Positions 8,319-15,704 of a stretch of DNA of 15,870 nt are shown one piece after another. Source of the stretch: CAZALT01 sp964485515 (GTDB taxonomy: Bacteria > Actinomycetota > Acidimicrobiia > Acidimicrobiales > Acidimicrobilacustridaceae); contig CAZALT010000080.1 of the NCBI GenBank assembly GCA_964485515.1, forward strand, positions 1-15,870, given 5' to 3'. Below the pieces are notes generated by a model that was not told the DNA's origin, made no database searches, and saw nothing but the letters and a program-made list of their open reading frames with translations. A program made the position numbers and the translations under genes. The stretch's first letter is position 1, and each line of letters begins with the position of its first letter.

Positions 8319-8338
8319 CGATCCGCGACACCGGATCG
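8319..8338 (+). terminator. Hairpin between convergent genes, candidate terminator
   Basis: CGATCCG at 8319-8325 and CGGATCG at 8332-8338 form a perfect 7-bp stem with a 6-base loop, starting 8 bases after the SDR stop. There is no U-tract, as is common in high-GC actinobacteria. The gap between the SDR and the convergent DapB-like gene is where a terminator is expected. A further CGGATCCG palindrome lies at 8349-8356. Confidence 0.45.
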
Positions 8339-8419
8339 GGTAGACGATCGGATCCGCATTCCTGACCGCTGGCACTCAAACACAGGCGAGTAGTCCGGTC
8401 CGCCTGGGGCCACAGGTCG

Positions 8420-9529
8420 TCAGGCGCGTAGCGCGTGCTTGGGGAGCGTGAGGGGCAGCTCGAGCGAACGGAGCAGGCCAGGCCCGGCGTCGACGACATA
8501 CGGCACCGCGTTCACGACCCGCATGGCGGTGGCCAGCATCGCGCCGGCGCCGCTGCCCATCGCGGGGATGCCCGCCTCGGCGGGATCGTCGAGCGTCGGC
8601 GTGAACCAGCAGTCGAAGTTGGGCTTGCCCTCGAGCAGGACCCGGTAGGCCAGGTCGGCCTCTCCGATCGGCCAGTCGCCGCCGACGTGGCGCGCCAGTC
8701 GGGTGATGTGGTCGATGACGATGGCCTCCCGGCCGTCGACGACGCCGATCGCCTGGAAGCGGATCGCGCCGGTGGTGCCCGGTTCGACGGTGCCGAAGGC
8801 GGTCTCGATCGGCTGCTCGGTCAGTCGCCGGTCGTACGTTTCGCGGACTTCTTCGATCTCGACACCGAGGCCGTCGGCGATGAATCGGATCTGTGCCTGG
8901 AACTCACCGGCGATGGCACCGGGCAACATGATCCATGGCTCGAAGTCCAGGGGCTGACCGAACCCCAACGCGTCGATCATGATCTCCTTCACGCCGTAGT
9001 CGTCGTACAGCGCCATCTCGTAGCAGTGGATCTTCGAGACCGACCGACTCGCGGTCGACAAGGCCAACGGGATGTAGTCGCACAGGAAGCCGGGCTCGAT
9101 GCCGGAGGCGAAGATCGAGGCTCCACCCTTGAGGGCGGCGGCTTCGATCCGGTCGCGGTGCGATGGCTCGTAGGCGGACGGGTTGATCAGGGTGGTCGAT
9201 GTCGTCGTGACGATGTTGATCCCCGCAGCGAGGATCCGTTCGTAGTCCGGGATCGCCCCGGCGTCTCGCTCCGGGCCACTGGCGCCGTAGATGACGCAGT
9301 CCGGTTCGAGTGCGAGGAGGGCATCGACGTCATTGGTAGCGGCCACGCCGATCGGGACGCCGTTCGCGAGCTCCCCGGCGTCCCGTCCGACCTTCTCGGG
9401 CGAGTGGACCCACACGCCGACCAGGTCGAGGTCGTCACGCTCGTTCACTGCGACGATCGACAGCGAACCGATTCCTCCGGTCGACCACACGACGACGCTC
9501 GTCGGCGTCTCTGGCGTTTCCTCAGCCAT
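8420..9529 (-). CDS. DapB-like NAD(P)-binding oxidoreductase, copy 2
   Basis: This is a 369-residue paralogue of the genes at 5122 and 10705, with the same architecture. It has a Rossmann loop STGGIGS (16-22), GVWVHSPEKVGRDAGEL (38-54), a central GGASIFASGIEPGF (135-148) and the C-terminal RVVNAVPYVVDAGPG. It is much closer to the 10705 copy than to the 5122 copy. The start at 9529 is set by AGGGGAGA 4-5 bases upstream; an in-frame start at 9625 would add 32 residues with no support. It is transcribed alone, convergent with the SDR operon and divergent from the second LLM gene (180 bases between starts). That shared control region contains a CGGGTACCCG palindrome. The enzyme class is inferred from the fold; the substrate is unknown. 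Confidence 0.82.
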   Translation of the reverse strand: MAEETPETPTSVVVWSTGGIGSLSIVAVNERDDLDLVGVWVHSPEKVGRDAGELANGVPIGVAATNDVDALLALEPDCVIYGASGPERDAGAIPDYERILAAGINIVTTTSTTLINPSAYEPSHRDRIEAAALKGGASIFASGIEPGFLCDYIPLALSTASRSVSKIHCYEMALYDDYGVKEIMIDALGFGQPLDFEPWIMLPGAIAGEFQAQIRFIADGLGVEIEEVRETYDRRLTEQPIETAFGTVEPGTTGAIRFQAIGVVDGREAIVIDHITRLARHVGGDWPIGEADLAYRVLLEGKPNFDCWFTPTLDDPAEAGIPAMGSGAGAMLATAMRVVNAVPYVVDAGPGLLRSLELPLTLPKHALRA

Positions 9530-9553
9530 GATTCTCCCCTTCGGTTCGGGTGA

Positions 9554-9563
9554 CGGGTACCCG
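9554..9563. promoter_or_regulatory. Palindrome in the DapB-like 2 / LLM 2 divergent region (candidate operator)
   Basis: CGGGTACCCG is a perfect 10-bp palindrome. With a one-base bulge it extends to GTGA (9550-9553) and TCAC (9565-9568). It lies 25 bases upstream of the minus-strand DapB-like start. A second inverted pair, CTGGTCT (9568-9574) and AGACCAG (9606-9612), is in the same 180-base gap. No regulator gene is adjacent, so the TetR or MarR protein of the island, or an outside regulator, could act here. Confidence 0.3.
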
Positions 9564-9709
9564 CTCACTGGTCTCCTGCGTCGCGGGCACGCCGCTCTCG
9601 ACATCAGACCAGACATTTGTTCCAAAGGCCAGGTAGTGTCGTCGAGTGATCAGCGTTGAGGATCGACCGTCGTGGGGGAGCAGAACCCCGAAGGGCTACT
9701 CGTAGTCGC

Positions 9710-10681
9710 ATGTTCACGCTCCGCTTCGACATGCGCGCCCCGGAGTTCGGGGCTCCGGCACACGAACTGTGCGCCGCGGCGCTCGACATGTGCGAGTGGG
9801 CCGAAGACCGGGGAGCGCTCCTCGCGGTGCTGTCCGAGCATCACGGCACCGACGACGGCCACCTCCCCAACCCCGTGGTCCTCGCGTCGGCCATCGCGGC
9901 GCGCACGCAGAGCCTGCGGATCATGCTCGCCGCGATCGTCGTGCCGTTCTACGACCCGGTGCGGCTCGCCGAGGATGTCAGTGTCCTCGACGTGATCAGC
10001 AAGGGGCGCGTGTCCTATGTGCTCGGTGTCGGGCACCGCGCCGAGGAGTACGAGCACCTCGGTGTCGGGTGGAGTGAGCGGGGGAGATCGACCGACGAGA
10101 ACCTGCGTCTGTTGCTCACCCTCCTCCAGGGCGGCGAGGTCGTCCACGAAGGTCGCCACATACGGGTGACCCCAGCTCCGTACACAACCGGTGGGCCCCA
10201 GTTCTTCATCGGCGGCGGCAGCCTCGCCGCGGCGCGCCGCGCTGGGCGGTTCGGGCTCGGGCTCATCGCGCAGGCGGACGCGCCCGGCTTGCGCGACACC
10301 TATGAAGCGGCCTGTCGGGCCGCTGGCCACGAACCGGGTTTCGTCCAGGTTCCCGAGCCAGACCGGCCGACCGCCGTGTTCGTCGCCGAGGACGTCGACC
10401 GGGCGTGGACCGAGCTCGGCCCCCACCTCCTGCACGACGCCATCACGGCCGCGTCCTACCGGCATGGTGTCGAGCACGTGGCCAGCATCAGCACGGCCCG
10501 GAGCGTCGACGAGCTCCGTGATAGCTCCGCGTACCGGCTCTTCACCGTCGACGAGGCCATCGACCACGTCCGCAGCGGCAAGGTCCTTCCTCTGCATCCG
10601 CTCTGTGGCGGCGTGGCCCCCCACATCGCCTGGCCCTACCTGAAGACCGCGGCCGACGCAGTCGCCCGAGCAACTGCCTGA
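9710..10681 (+). CDS. LLM class flavin-dependent oxidoreductase, copy 2
   Basis: This is a 323-residue LLM protein clearly paralogous to the 4117 gene. Both begin MF-x-x-RFDMRAP-x-FGA, and they share EHH followed by DGHLPNPVVLA, PVRLAEDVSVLDVISKGR and RVSYVLGVGHRAEEYEH. The C-terminal LCGGVAPHIAWPYL matches PLAGGLPPETAWPYL of copy 1. I chose the ATG at 9710 because it aligns with the start of copy 1; an in-frame TTG at 9656 would add 18 residues with no homologous counterpart, and neither has a strong ribosome-binding site. Cofactor (FMN or F420) and substrate are unknown. It opens a three-gene plus-strand operon (DapB-like and SnoaL-like genes follow) and is divergent from the second DapB-like gene. 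Confidence 0.86.
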   Translation: MFTLRFDMRAPEFGAPAHELCAAALDMCEWAEDRGALLAVLSEHHGTDDGHLPNPVVLASAIAARTQSLRIMLAAIVVPFYDPVRLAEDVSVLDVISKGRVSYVLGVGHRAEEYEHLGVGWSERGRSTDENLRLLLTLLQGGEVVHEGRHIRVTPAPYTTGGPQFFIGGGSLAAARRAGRFGLGLIAQADAPGLRDTYEAACRAAGHEPGFVQVPEPDRPTAVFVAEDVDRAWTELGPHLLHDAITAASYRHGVEHVASISTARSVDELRDSSAYRLFTVDEAIDHVRSGKVLPLHPLCGGVAPHIAWPYLKTAADAVARATA

Positions 10682-10704
10682 TCACAGACGAACCGGAGCT
10701 GAGT

Positions 10705-11832
10705 GTGCCGCGAGATCCCAAGCGAGTCGTCGTGTGGTCCACCGGCGGGGTCGGCTCGAATGCCATCCGGGCGATCACCCGTCGACCGGACCTCGAGCTG
10801 GTCGGGGTGTGGGTGCACACGGTGGAGAAGGTCGGTCGTGATGTCGGCGAGCTCGCGGGCATCGATCCGGTCGGTCTCGTGGCAACTAGCGACGCCGACG
10901 CACTCATCGCGCTCGCGCCGGACTGCGTCGTGTACGCCGCGAGCGGACCACAGCGCGGCGCCGGCGCGGTACCCGACTACGAACGGCTCCTCGCCGCCGG
11001 CATAAACGTGGTCACCACGACCTCGACCGACCTGGTCTTCCCGCCCGTGGTTGATCCCGCGCTCCGGGAGCGACTGACCGCTGCGGCGGAATCCGGCGGC
11101 GCGTCGATCTATGCGTCAGGGATCTTCCCCGGTTTCGCGTCCGACGAGCTCGCCCTGCTGTTGACCTCGCAATCGGCGAGCATCACGATGATCCGTCTCA
11201 TCGAGGTCTCGTTAAACGACCACTACCCGGTGGCCGACGTGATGATGGACGGCATGGGGTTCGCTCGGTCGATGGACTTCGAGCCACTCCTCGCCATCGA
11301 GGGGGTCATTCCCATGGTCTGGCGCGGTCCGATCTCGCTCATCGCCAGGGGCCTCGGTGTCGAACTCGACGAGATCCGAGGCCGATTCGATCGGCAGCTC
11401 ACCGACCGCGACCTCGACGTCGCGTTCGGGACGGTCCCCGCCGGCACTGTCGGCGCGGTTCGGACGATCGCGAGCGGCATCGTCGACGGCGAGGAAGCCA
11501 TTGTGATCGACCACGTCATCCGCATGGCGAGAGATGTCGCGCCCGACTGGCCGCAGTCCGACAACGACGCCACCTACGTCGTGAAGATCGAAGGCGACCC
11601 CGACATCGAGTGCCGCCTGACCCTCGGCCCCGCCGATGGCCGCGACGCAGGGGCGGCCGCCATGACCGCCACCGCCATGCGCGTGGTCAACGCCGTCCCC
11701 TACGTCGTCGATGCCGCGCCAGGCCTGCTCAGCTCACTCGACCTTCCCCCAACCGTGCCGTCGGCCCCGTTCGTGCACCGACCTGGAGACACCCAAAAGG
11801 GAGTTCAAATCGCTGGCGAAGTCTCAGGATGA
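10705..11832 (+). CDS. DapB-like NAD(P)-binding oxidoreductase, copy 3
   Basis: This 375-residue protein is a close paralogue of the 8420 gene. The shared elements are VVVWSTGG-x-GS (8-18), LVGVWVH-x-x-EKVGRD-x-GEL (32-50), DYERLLAAGINVVTTTST (91-108), GGASIYASGIFPGF (131-144), and RVVNAVPYVVDAAPGLL near the C-terminus. After the point where copy 2 ends, this protein carries an unmatched tail of roughly 18 residues (HRPGDTQKGVQIAGEVSG). The GTG at 10705 has GGAG 5 bases upstream; a second GTG two bases earlier is out of frame. It lies 23 bases after the LLM stop, repeating the LLM-then-DapB order of the first operon, and 75 bases before the SnoaL-like gene. The reaction is unknown. Confidence 0.82.
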   Translation: MPRDPKRVVVWSTGGVGSNAIRAITRRPDLELVGVWVHTVEKVGRDVGELAGIDPVGLVATSDADALIALAPDCVVYAASGPQRGAGAVPDYERLLAAGINVVTTTSTDLVFPPVVDPALRERLTAAAESGGASIYASGIFPGFASDELALLLTSQSASITMIRLIEVSLNDHYPVADVMMDGMGFARSMDFEPLLAIEGVIPMVWRGPISLIARGLGVELDEIRGRFDRQLTDRDLDVAFGTVPAGTVGAVRTIASGIVDGEEAIVIDHVIRMARDVAPDWPQSDNDATYVVKIEGDPDIECRLTLGPADGRDAGAAAMTATAMRVVNAVPYVVDAAPGLLSSLDLPPTVPSAPFVHRPGDTQKGVQIAGEVSG

Positions 11833-11907
11833 ATCGGAACGATCGCGGGACAGCTGTCATGCCGCGCCGGTCTCGAGTCAGGACTCCCACCGAGCAAGGA
11901 GAGTGAC

Positions 11908-12309
11908 ATGGATGCTGAACGCCACGATGAGATCGTCCGACGAGTTCGGGCGATGTACGCCGGTGAGCTCGCAGTGACGCTGGCTCCGGACTTCGCGATC
12001 CACGAGCCCGAGAGCCTGCCCTATGGCGGCTTCCATCGCGGGCCCGACGCTGGCGCCGCGTTGTTCGAATCCATCTTCACCTTCTGGAAAGACGCGTCGT
12101 TCGAACTGGTGGACGTGACCGCCTCCGACGATCACGCGATCGCGCTCATCACGCTGAGCATCACGTCCCCCAACAACGGCGAGCGCCTCTCGATGACCGT
12201 GTGCGAGGTGCTGGAACTCGACGGCGACACGGTCAAGCGGGTCACGGTGTGCCACTTCGACACGGCAGCGATGGCCGTCGCCGCTGGACTCCTCGCACCC
12301 GTCACCTGA
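11908..12309 (+). CDS. SnoaL-like (NTF2-fold) protein, copy 2
   Basis: This 133-residue protein has the SnoaL/ketosteroid-isomerase-like fold. It opens with an N-terminal helix, followed by DFAIHEPESLPYGGFHRGPD (31-50), a stretch characteristic of SnoaL-like proteins, and then alternating beta-strands (SFELVDVTASDDHAIALI, ERLSMTVCEVLELDGDTV). The ATG at 11908 is preceded by AAGGAGAG, a strong ribosome-binding site. It is third in the operon behind the LLM and DapB-like genes. It is only distantly similar to the 3687 protein, so the two are functional analogues of one fold rather than a recent duplication. The specific activity is unknown; small cyclase, isomerase or dehydratase roles are all known for the fold. 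Confidence 0.78.
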   Translation: MDAERHDEIVRRVRAMYAGELAVTLAPDFAIHEPESLPYGGFHRGPDAGAALFESIFTFWKDASFELVDVTASDDHAIALITLSITSPNNGERLSMTVCEVLELDGDTVKRVTVCHFDTAAMAVAAGLLAPVT

Positions 12310-12357
12310 TGCGAGGCACTCGTCTCGACGACCGAACCAGCCGAACGAGCAAAGGAC

Positions 12358-12560
12358 ACGACGATCCGAGTCGGGCGCTGCGCGACCGGTCTGGCCCGTC
12401 CCTCTGCGATGTCACCCACCGGCAACGAAGGGACTCAACATCATCGTGGCGACGGCGTGGCCGGCGGGCATCCTGTGGCGTGCGCCACGCGTCGCTGCAG
12501 AGCTATCTGCGTGGGCTGAGGCATCGGGAGGCGCGTACATGGGCCCAATTGGTGACGTCG
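12358..12560 (+). pseudogene. Possible degraded remnant of a fourth DapB-like gene
   Basis: No intact gene occupies 12310-12639. In one frame from 12358 the sequence reads TTIRVGRCATG, resembling the start of a DapB-like Rossmann domain (compare MTIKVGHIGTG at 5122) but beginning with ACG rather than ATG. In another frame, 12431-12541 reads GLNIIVATAW and then AWAEASGGAYMG, resembling GINVVTTTST and AAAESGGASIYASG at the matching region of the 10705 protein. About 75 codons between these segments would be missing, and the frame changes. Similarity fades after about 12541. The resemblance is by eye and short, so this could be chance; the ends are approximate. Confidence 0.33.
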
Positions 12561-12639
12561 GCCGCGTCCGGAAGGGGATCGCTGGGCGCCAACAGCACCT
12601 TCCTGAGGTGAGGCTCGTTCGAAGTGCCGTCTCCCTTGG

Positions 12640-13146
12640 TCAGCTGTCACTGGCTTGCTGGGGGGAGCCTGACCTGTCGGGTGTCGAGTTGGCGATCACC
12701 TCGGCGAAGAAGGCGTCGAGTCTGTTGAAGAGCGCGAGGTAGGCCTCGAGGTCGTCGGGTGATTCGGCGTAGACGGCGTCGGACATCTCGCGATGCAGCT
12801 TGTTGACGCTCTTGGCGACGGTGGCGCCGTGGTCGGTGACTTCGACGATCCGGGTCTTGGCGTTGTCGGGTGGGTTGGCGACGGTGACGAGTCCGCGGGT
12901 TCGCATCCGGTTGAGGGCTTGGGAGACTGCCGAGCGGCTCACTCCGATGTGATCGGCGAGCTCGCTGGGCGAGATTCCGCCGGTCGCGGCGACCACGTGG
13001 CAGACCTCGGCCTCGACCATGGAGAGTTGATCGCCGGTGCCGTAATCACGGGCGAGTCTGCGATTGCGTTGAACCTTGTCGAAGACGCGGAGCATGGCGG
13101 TGGTGACCGCGGCTTCGAGCTCGCTGCGTTCGTTGTCCTCGGCCAC
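12640..13146 (-). CDS. MarR family transcriptional regulator
   Basis: This 168-residue winged helix-turn-helix regulator has the normal length and layout of the MarR family: a dimerisation helix at the N-terminus, then wHTH at about 58-106. The recognition region reads ISPSELADHIGVSRSAVSQALNRMRTRGLV, the wing runs through NPPDNAKTRIVEVTDHG, and a C-terminal helical dimerisation region follows. GTG at 13146 was chosen because AGGGAG lies 6 bases upstream; the in-frame codon at 13206 would put the two operator-like boxes inside the gene. It is divergent from the membrane-protein gene at 13290, and two AAGTAACTT boxes lie between them, so auto-repression plus control of the neighbour is likely. 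Effector unknown. Confidence 0.9.
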   Translation of the reverse strand: MAEDNERSELEAAVTTAMLRVFDKVQRNRRLARDYGTGDQLSMVEAEVCHVVAATGGISPSELADHIGVSRSAVSQALNRMRTRGLVTVANPPDNAKTRIVEVTDHGATVAKSVNKLHREMSDAVYAESPDDLEAYLALFNRLDAFFAEVIANSTPDRSGSPQQASDS

Positions 13147-13191
13147 CGCTGTCTCCCTGGTTGACCAAACGTACCGCTTCCTGCAATGGTG

Positions 13192-13216
13192 AAGTAACTT
13201 AATCATAAAGTAACTT
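13192..13216. promoter_or_regulatory. Pair of AAGTAACTT palindromes, candidate MarR operator
   Basis: The 9-bp palindrome AAGTAACTT (central A) occurs at 13192-13200 and again at 13208-13216, 16 bp apart. The segment is AT-rich inside a GC-rich region and lies between the divergent MarR (start 13146) and membrane-protein (start 13290) genes. Paired palindromes in the promoter of a divergent MarR gene are the usual arrangement for MarR autoregulation. The repeats are seen; the binding is inferred. Confidence 0.6.
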
Positions 13217-13289
13217 CATGATGGTCACCCGACGCCGGCTACGTCGACAGGTGTGTAGGTGCCGCACGACTTCGAACAGGGATGGACAG

Positions 13290-14054
13290 ATGACGTTGAC
13301 CGCGAGTGAGACCAGCCCCGCTAGTCCGCCGGTGAAGCGAAGAGGGCTCTCGTCGTTGCAGAAGGGCCTGATCGGTGTCGTTGCGTTCTGGTTCGGCACC
13401 ATCCCGCTGTTCTGGTACCTGGAGGTCCATGTCGGGGTGTCACATGCGGTGGCCTCGAACACGATGACGCTGCTCCACGTCGGGGCGTTCATCGCTGCGC
13501 TGGCAATGCCGTGGTTGCCGCTACGCGATCAGCGGGACCGAACGCGGTCGGACCGATTCAGCGCCACGGTGATCGTGTGGATCTTCATCTGCCTGATTCC
13601 GCGGTTCATCTGGGAACTGCCCTGGCTGCTCTTCTTGGGTCCGATCAAAGAGGGCGTCCAAAGCGGAGCGCTGTGGACCTACATCTGGTCCCCCTACCTG
13701 CAGGGCGGTGACGCCCGGTACCTCAATGGTGACCCTCTCGTGGTCACCCTCGAATGGATCGCCCTGTTCGTGGGGATCTTCGAGCTGTACGCCATCGGGC
13801 AGTTCTTCCGCCAGGGCAAGCGATTCACCAACAACCAGCTCGGCTTGATCATGGGCGGGATGATCGTCGAGGTCACCTTGCCGGCTGTCTATTTCGGCAC
13901 CGAAATCGCCAACAGCCTCGACAACGTGTCGAGCACGGCCGACCTGTTGATCAAGTTCGTGCTCCTCAACCTGCTGTGGTGCACGATGCCGATCGTCACC
14001 TTCTTCTGGGGAGTGCGGCGGCTCGCCAGCCAGGACCTCTCGGTGACGTTCTAG
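13290..14054 (+). CDS. Six-TM integral membrane protein, possibly emopamil-binding (EXPERA-like)
   Basis: This 254-residue protein has about six hydrophobic membrane segments (roughly 27-45, 58-76, 92-116, 150-172, 183-203 and 219-241) after a short hydrophilic N-terminus ending in a basic KRRG. Aromatic and charged residues inside the membrane stand out (RFIWELPWLLF at 105-115, EWIALFVGIFELYAIGQFF at 155-173). They resemble the emopamil-binding/EXPERA family, whose members include sterol isomerases, but I cannot confirm this by eye. The ATG at 13290 has AGGGATGG upstream; an in-frame ATG at 13218 would overlap the operator region. It is divergent from the MarR gene and probably under its control. 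If the EXPERA assignment is right, it would support a sterol- or terpenoid-like substrate for the island; otherwise it is an uncharacterised membrane protein. Confidence 0.6.
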   Translation: MTLTASETSPASPPVKRRGLSSLQKGLIGVVAFWFGTIPLFWYLEVHVGVSHAVASNTMTLLHVGAFIAALAMPWLPLRDQRDRTRSDRFSATVIVWIFICLIPRFIWELPWLLFLGPIKEGVQSGALWTYIWSPYLQGGDARYLNGDPLVVTLEWIALFVGIFELYAIGQFFRQGKRFTNNQLGLIMGGMIVEVTLPAVYFGTEIANSLDNVSSTADLLIKFVLLNLLWCTMPIVTFFWGVRRLASQDLSVTF

Positions 14055-14184
14055 TGAGACGGCTGCCTAAATCCTCTACCGCTCTGCGAGGCCACGGCCT
14101 GCGAGCGGACGCTGCCGACGCCAAATCCGATCCGGGGAGCGCGGCCCGGAACGAGTCGCAAACACCCATCCCAGGGGGAACCGA

Positions 14185-15573
14185 ATGAAGTCCCGAGTAG
14201 TGGCCGTCGCGATCGCGTTGGCATTGCTGGCCAGTGCGTGCGGTTCAAGAGCGGAAGATTCGAATGGTTCGACCAACGATCTCGACTCGTCGTCCACCAC
14301 GACCGCGCAGGGTGCCGGCTCGTCGGATTCTGGGATGGTCGGCACCATCGAATCGCCATGCGGGCCGGGCGACGCCTCCGGTGCCACCGACACCGGCGTC
14401 ACCGACGATTCGATCACGGTAACGAGCTACTCGGACTCGGGCGGGTCCATCGGCGGCCTCAACAGCGGCATCGATGACACCGCCAACGCCTTCGTCAAGT
14501 GGTGCAACGACCAAGGCGGCATCAACGGCCGCGAGATCAAACTGAACTTCGGGAGCGCCAACCTCTTCGAGTACAGCCCGATCGTGACCAAGGCATGTGA
14601 CGATTCGCTCGCCCTGGTCGGCGGGCTCGCCGTGTTCGACGACGCCGGCGCCCAGATCCAGGTCGACTGCGGCCTGGTCAACGTCGCCGGTTCGGTCGTG
14701 AGCTCGCTGCAGAGCGGCGCGGACCTCACCTACGCGGCCTACCCGCAGCCGCCCAACGAGGTCCTCGTCGGCTCCGCGACCTACCTCAAGGAGAAGTACC
14801 CCGAAGCCATCTCCCGAAGCGGATACCTCAGTTCGGACATCGCGTCGCTCAACTACATCAGCGCCCGCATGATCGAAGCGCTGGAGAAAATCGGCTTCAC
14901 GTTCGTCTACCAGGACCATCCCGCGATCGGCGAGACCAACTGGCCGGCCTTCTCCCTGGCTATGCAAGACGCCGACGTCGACTTCGTCGCCTCGGCATCG
15001 ACGTGGGAGGAGTACCTCGGATTGCAGAAGGCGATGCGGCAGCAGGGCTACGAGCCCTCGGTCACCCTGCTCGAGAGCAACTTCTACCAGCCCGACTACC
15101 TCGAACAGGCTGACGGCCTCGCCGACGGCTCCTACATCAACCTCGCCACCTGGCCCTTCGAAGAAGCCGACCAGAACCCGGCGCTGACCATCTACCTCGA
15201 CGCGCTCGAAGCCTCCGACCCCGGAGTGGCGCCCCAACAGATCGGCGTCTTCGCCTTCTCGTCCTGGCTGCTGTGGGCCACCGCCGTGAAGTCCCTCGGA
15301 TCCGACGTCACCCGCGTCAACCTCGACAAGGCCCTCTCCGAGATCCACGAGTGGACCGGCGGCGGACTCCAAGGAACATCGGACCCGGGCAACAACAAAA
15401 CCTCGGACTGCTTCATCTCGCTGCAGATCCAGGACAACACGTTCGTCCGGGCGTTCCCCACACAGGAGAACGACAAAGCGATCTACGACGCAGGCGACGG
15501 CTTCGCCTGCAACCCGGACTACGTCGTCCAACTCGACACTGATTACGACAACGGCGCCAAGGCCGGACAGTAG
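14185..15573 (+). CDS. ABC transporter substrate-binding lipoprotein (type I periplasmic fold), copy 2
   Basis: This is a secreted, lipid-anchored solute-binding protein of 462 residues. The signal peptide MKSRVVAVAIALALLASAC has a clear lipobox with Cys19, followed by a Ser/Thr/Asp-rich linker to about residue 65. The mature domain begins TGVTDDSITVTSYSDSGG and contains FVKWCNDQGGINGREIKL, the Peripla_BP_6/LivK hallmark (compare the NQHRGGLAGRPIEL of the 411 gene). Several Cys residues in the mature part could form disulfides. ATG at 14185 has AGGGGGAA 5 bases upstream. It differs clearly from the 411 protein, so this is not a simple duplication. No permease or ATPase gene accompanies it. 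The ligand is unknown. Confidence 0.87.
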   Translation: MKSRVVAVAIALALLASACGSRAEDSNGSTNDLDSSSTTTAQGAGSSDSGMVGTIESPCGPGDASGATDTGVTDDSITVTSYSDSGGSIGGLNSGIDDTANAFVKWCNDQGGINGREIKLNFGSANLFEYSPIVTKACDDSLALVGGLAVFDDAGAQIQVDCGLVNVAGSVVSSLQSGADLTYAAYPQPPNEVLVGSATYLKEKYPEAISRSGYLSSDIASLNYISARMIEALEKIGFTFVYQDHPAIGETNWPAFSLAMQDADVDFVASASTWEEYLGLQKAMRQQGYEPSVTLLESNFYQPDYLEQADGLADGSYINLATWPFEEADQNPALTIYLDALEASDPGVAPQQIGVFAFSSWLLWATAVKSLGSDVTRVNLDKALSEIHEWTGGGLQGTSDPGNNKTSDCFISLQIQDNTFVRAFPTQENDKAIYDAGDGFACNPDYVVQLDTDYDNGAKAGQ

Positions 15574-15586
15574 GTGGCCACCGATA

Positions 15587-15605
15587 ATCAGCGATAGAGG
15601 CTGAT
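15587..15605 (+). terminator. Small hairpin after the second lipoprotein gene (weak terminator candidate)
   Basis: ATCAGC (15587-15592) and GCTGAT (15600-15605) form a 6-bp stem with a 7-base loop, starting 13 bases after the lipoprotein stop. There is no U-tract and the stem is not especially GC-rich, so it is only a weak terminator candidate. Confidence 0.25.
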
Positions 15606-15704
15606 GTACACGTGCCCGGCGATCGACGCTGGTGAGGCGCTCAACGTCGTGACCTGCGGGTTCGCTGGCGGGGCTGGTCGTTGGAGCGCCTGCTGAGCAG
15701 CCGA

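Noticed and set aside
12446..12742. A 98-residue plus-strand protein gene
   Set aside because: It has no ribosome-binding site and its 3' third overlaps the MarR coding sequence; part of it resembles an internal piece of the DapB-like family, so a remnant is the better reading.
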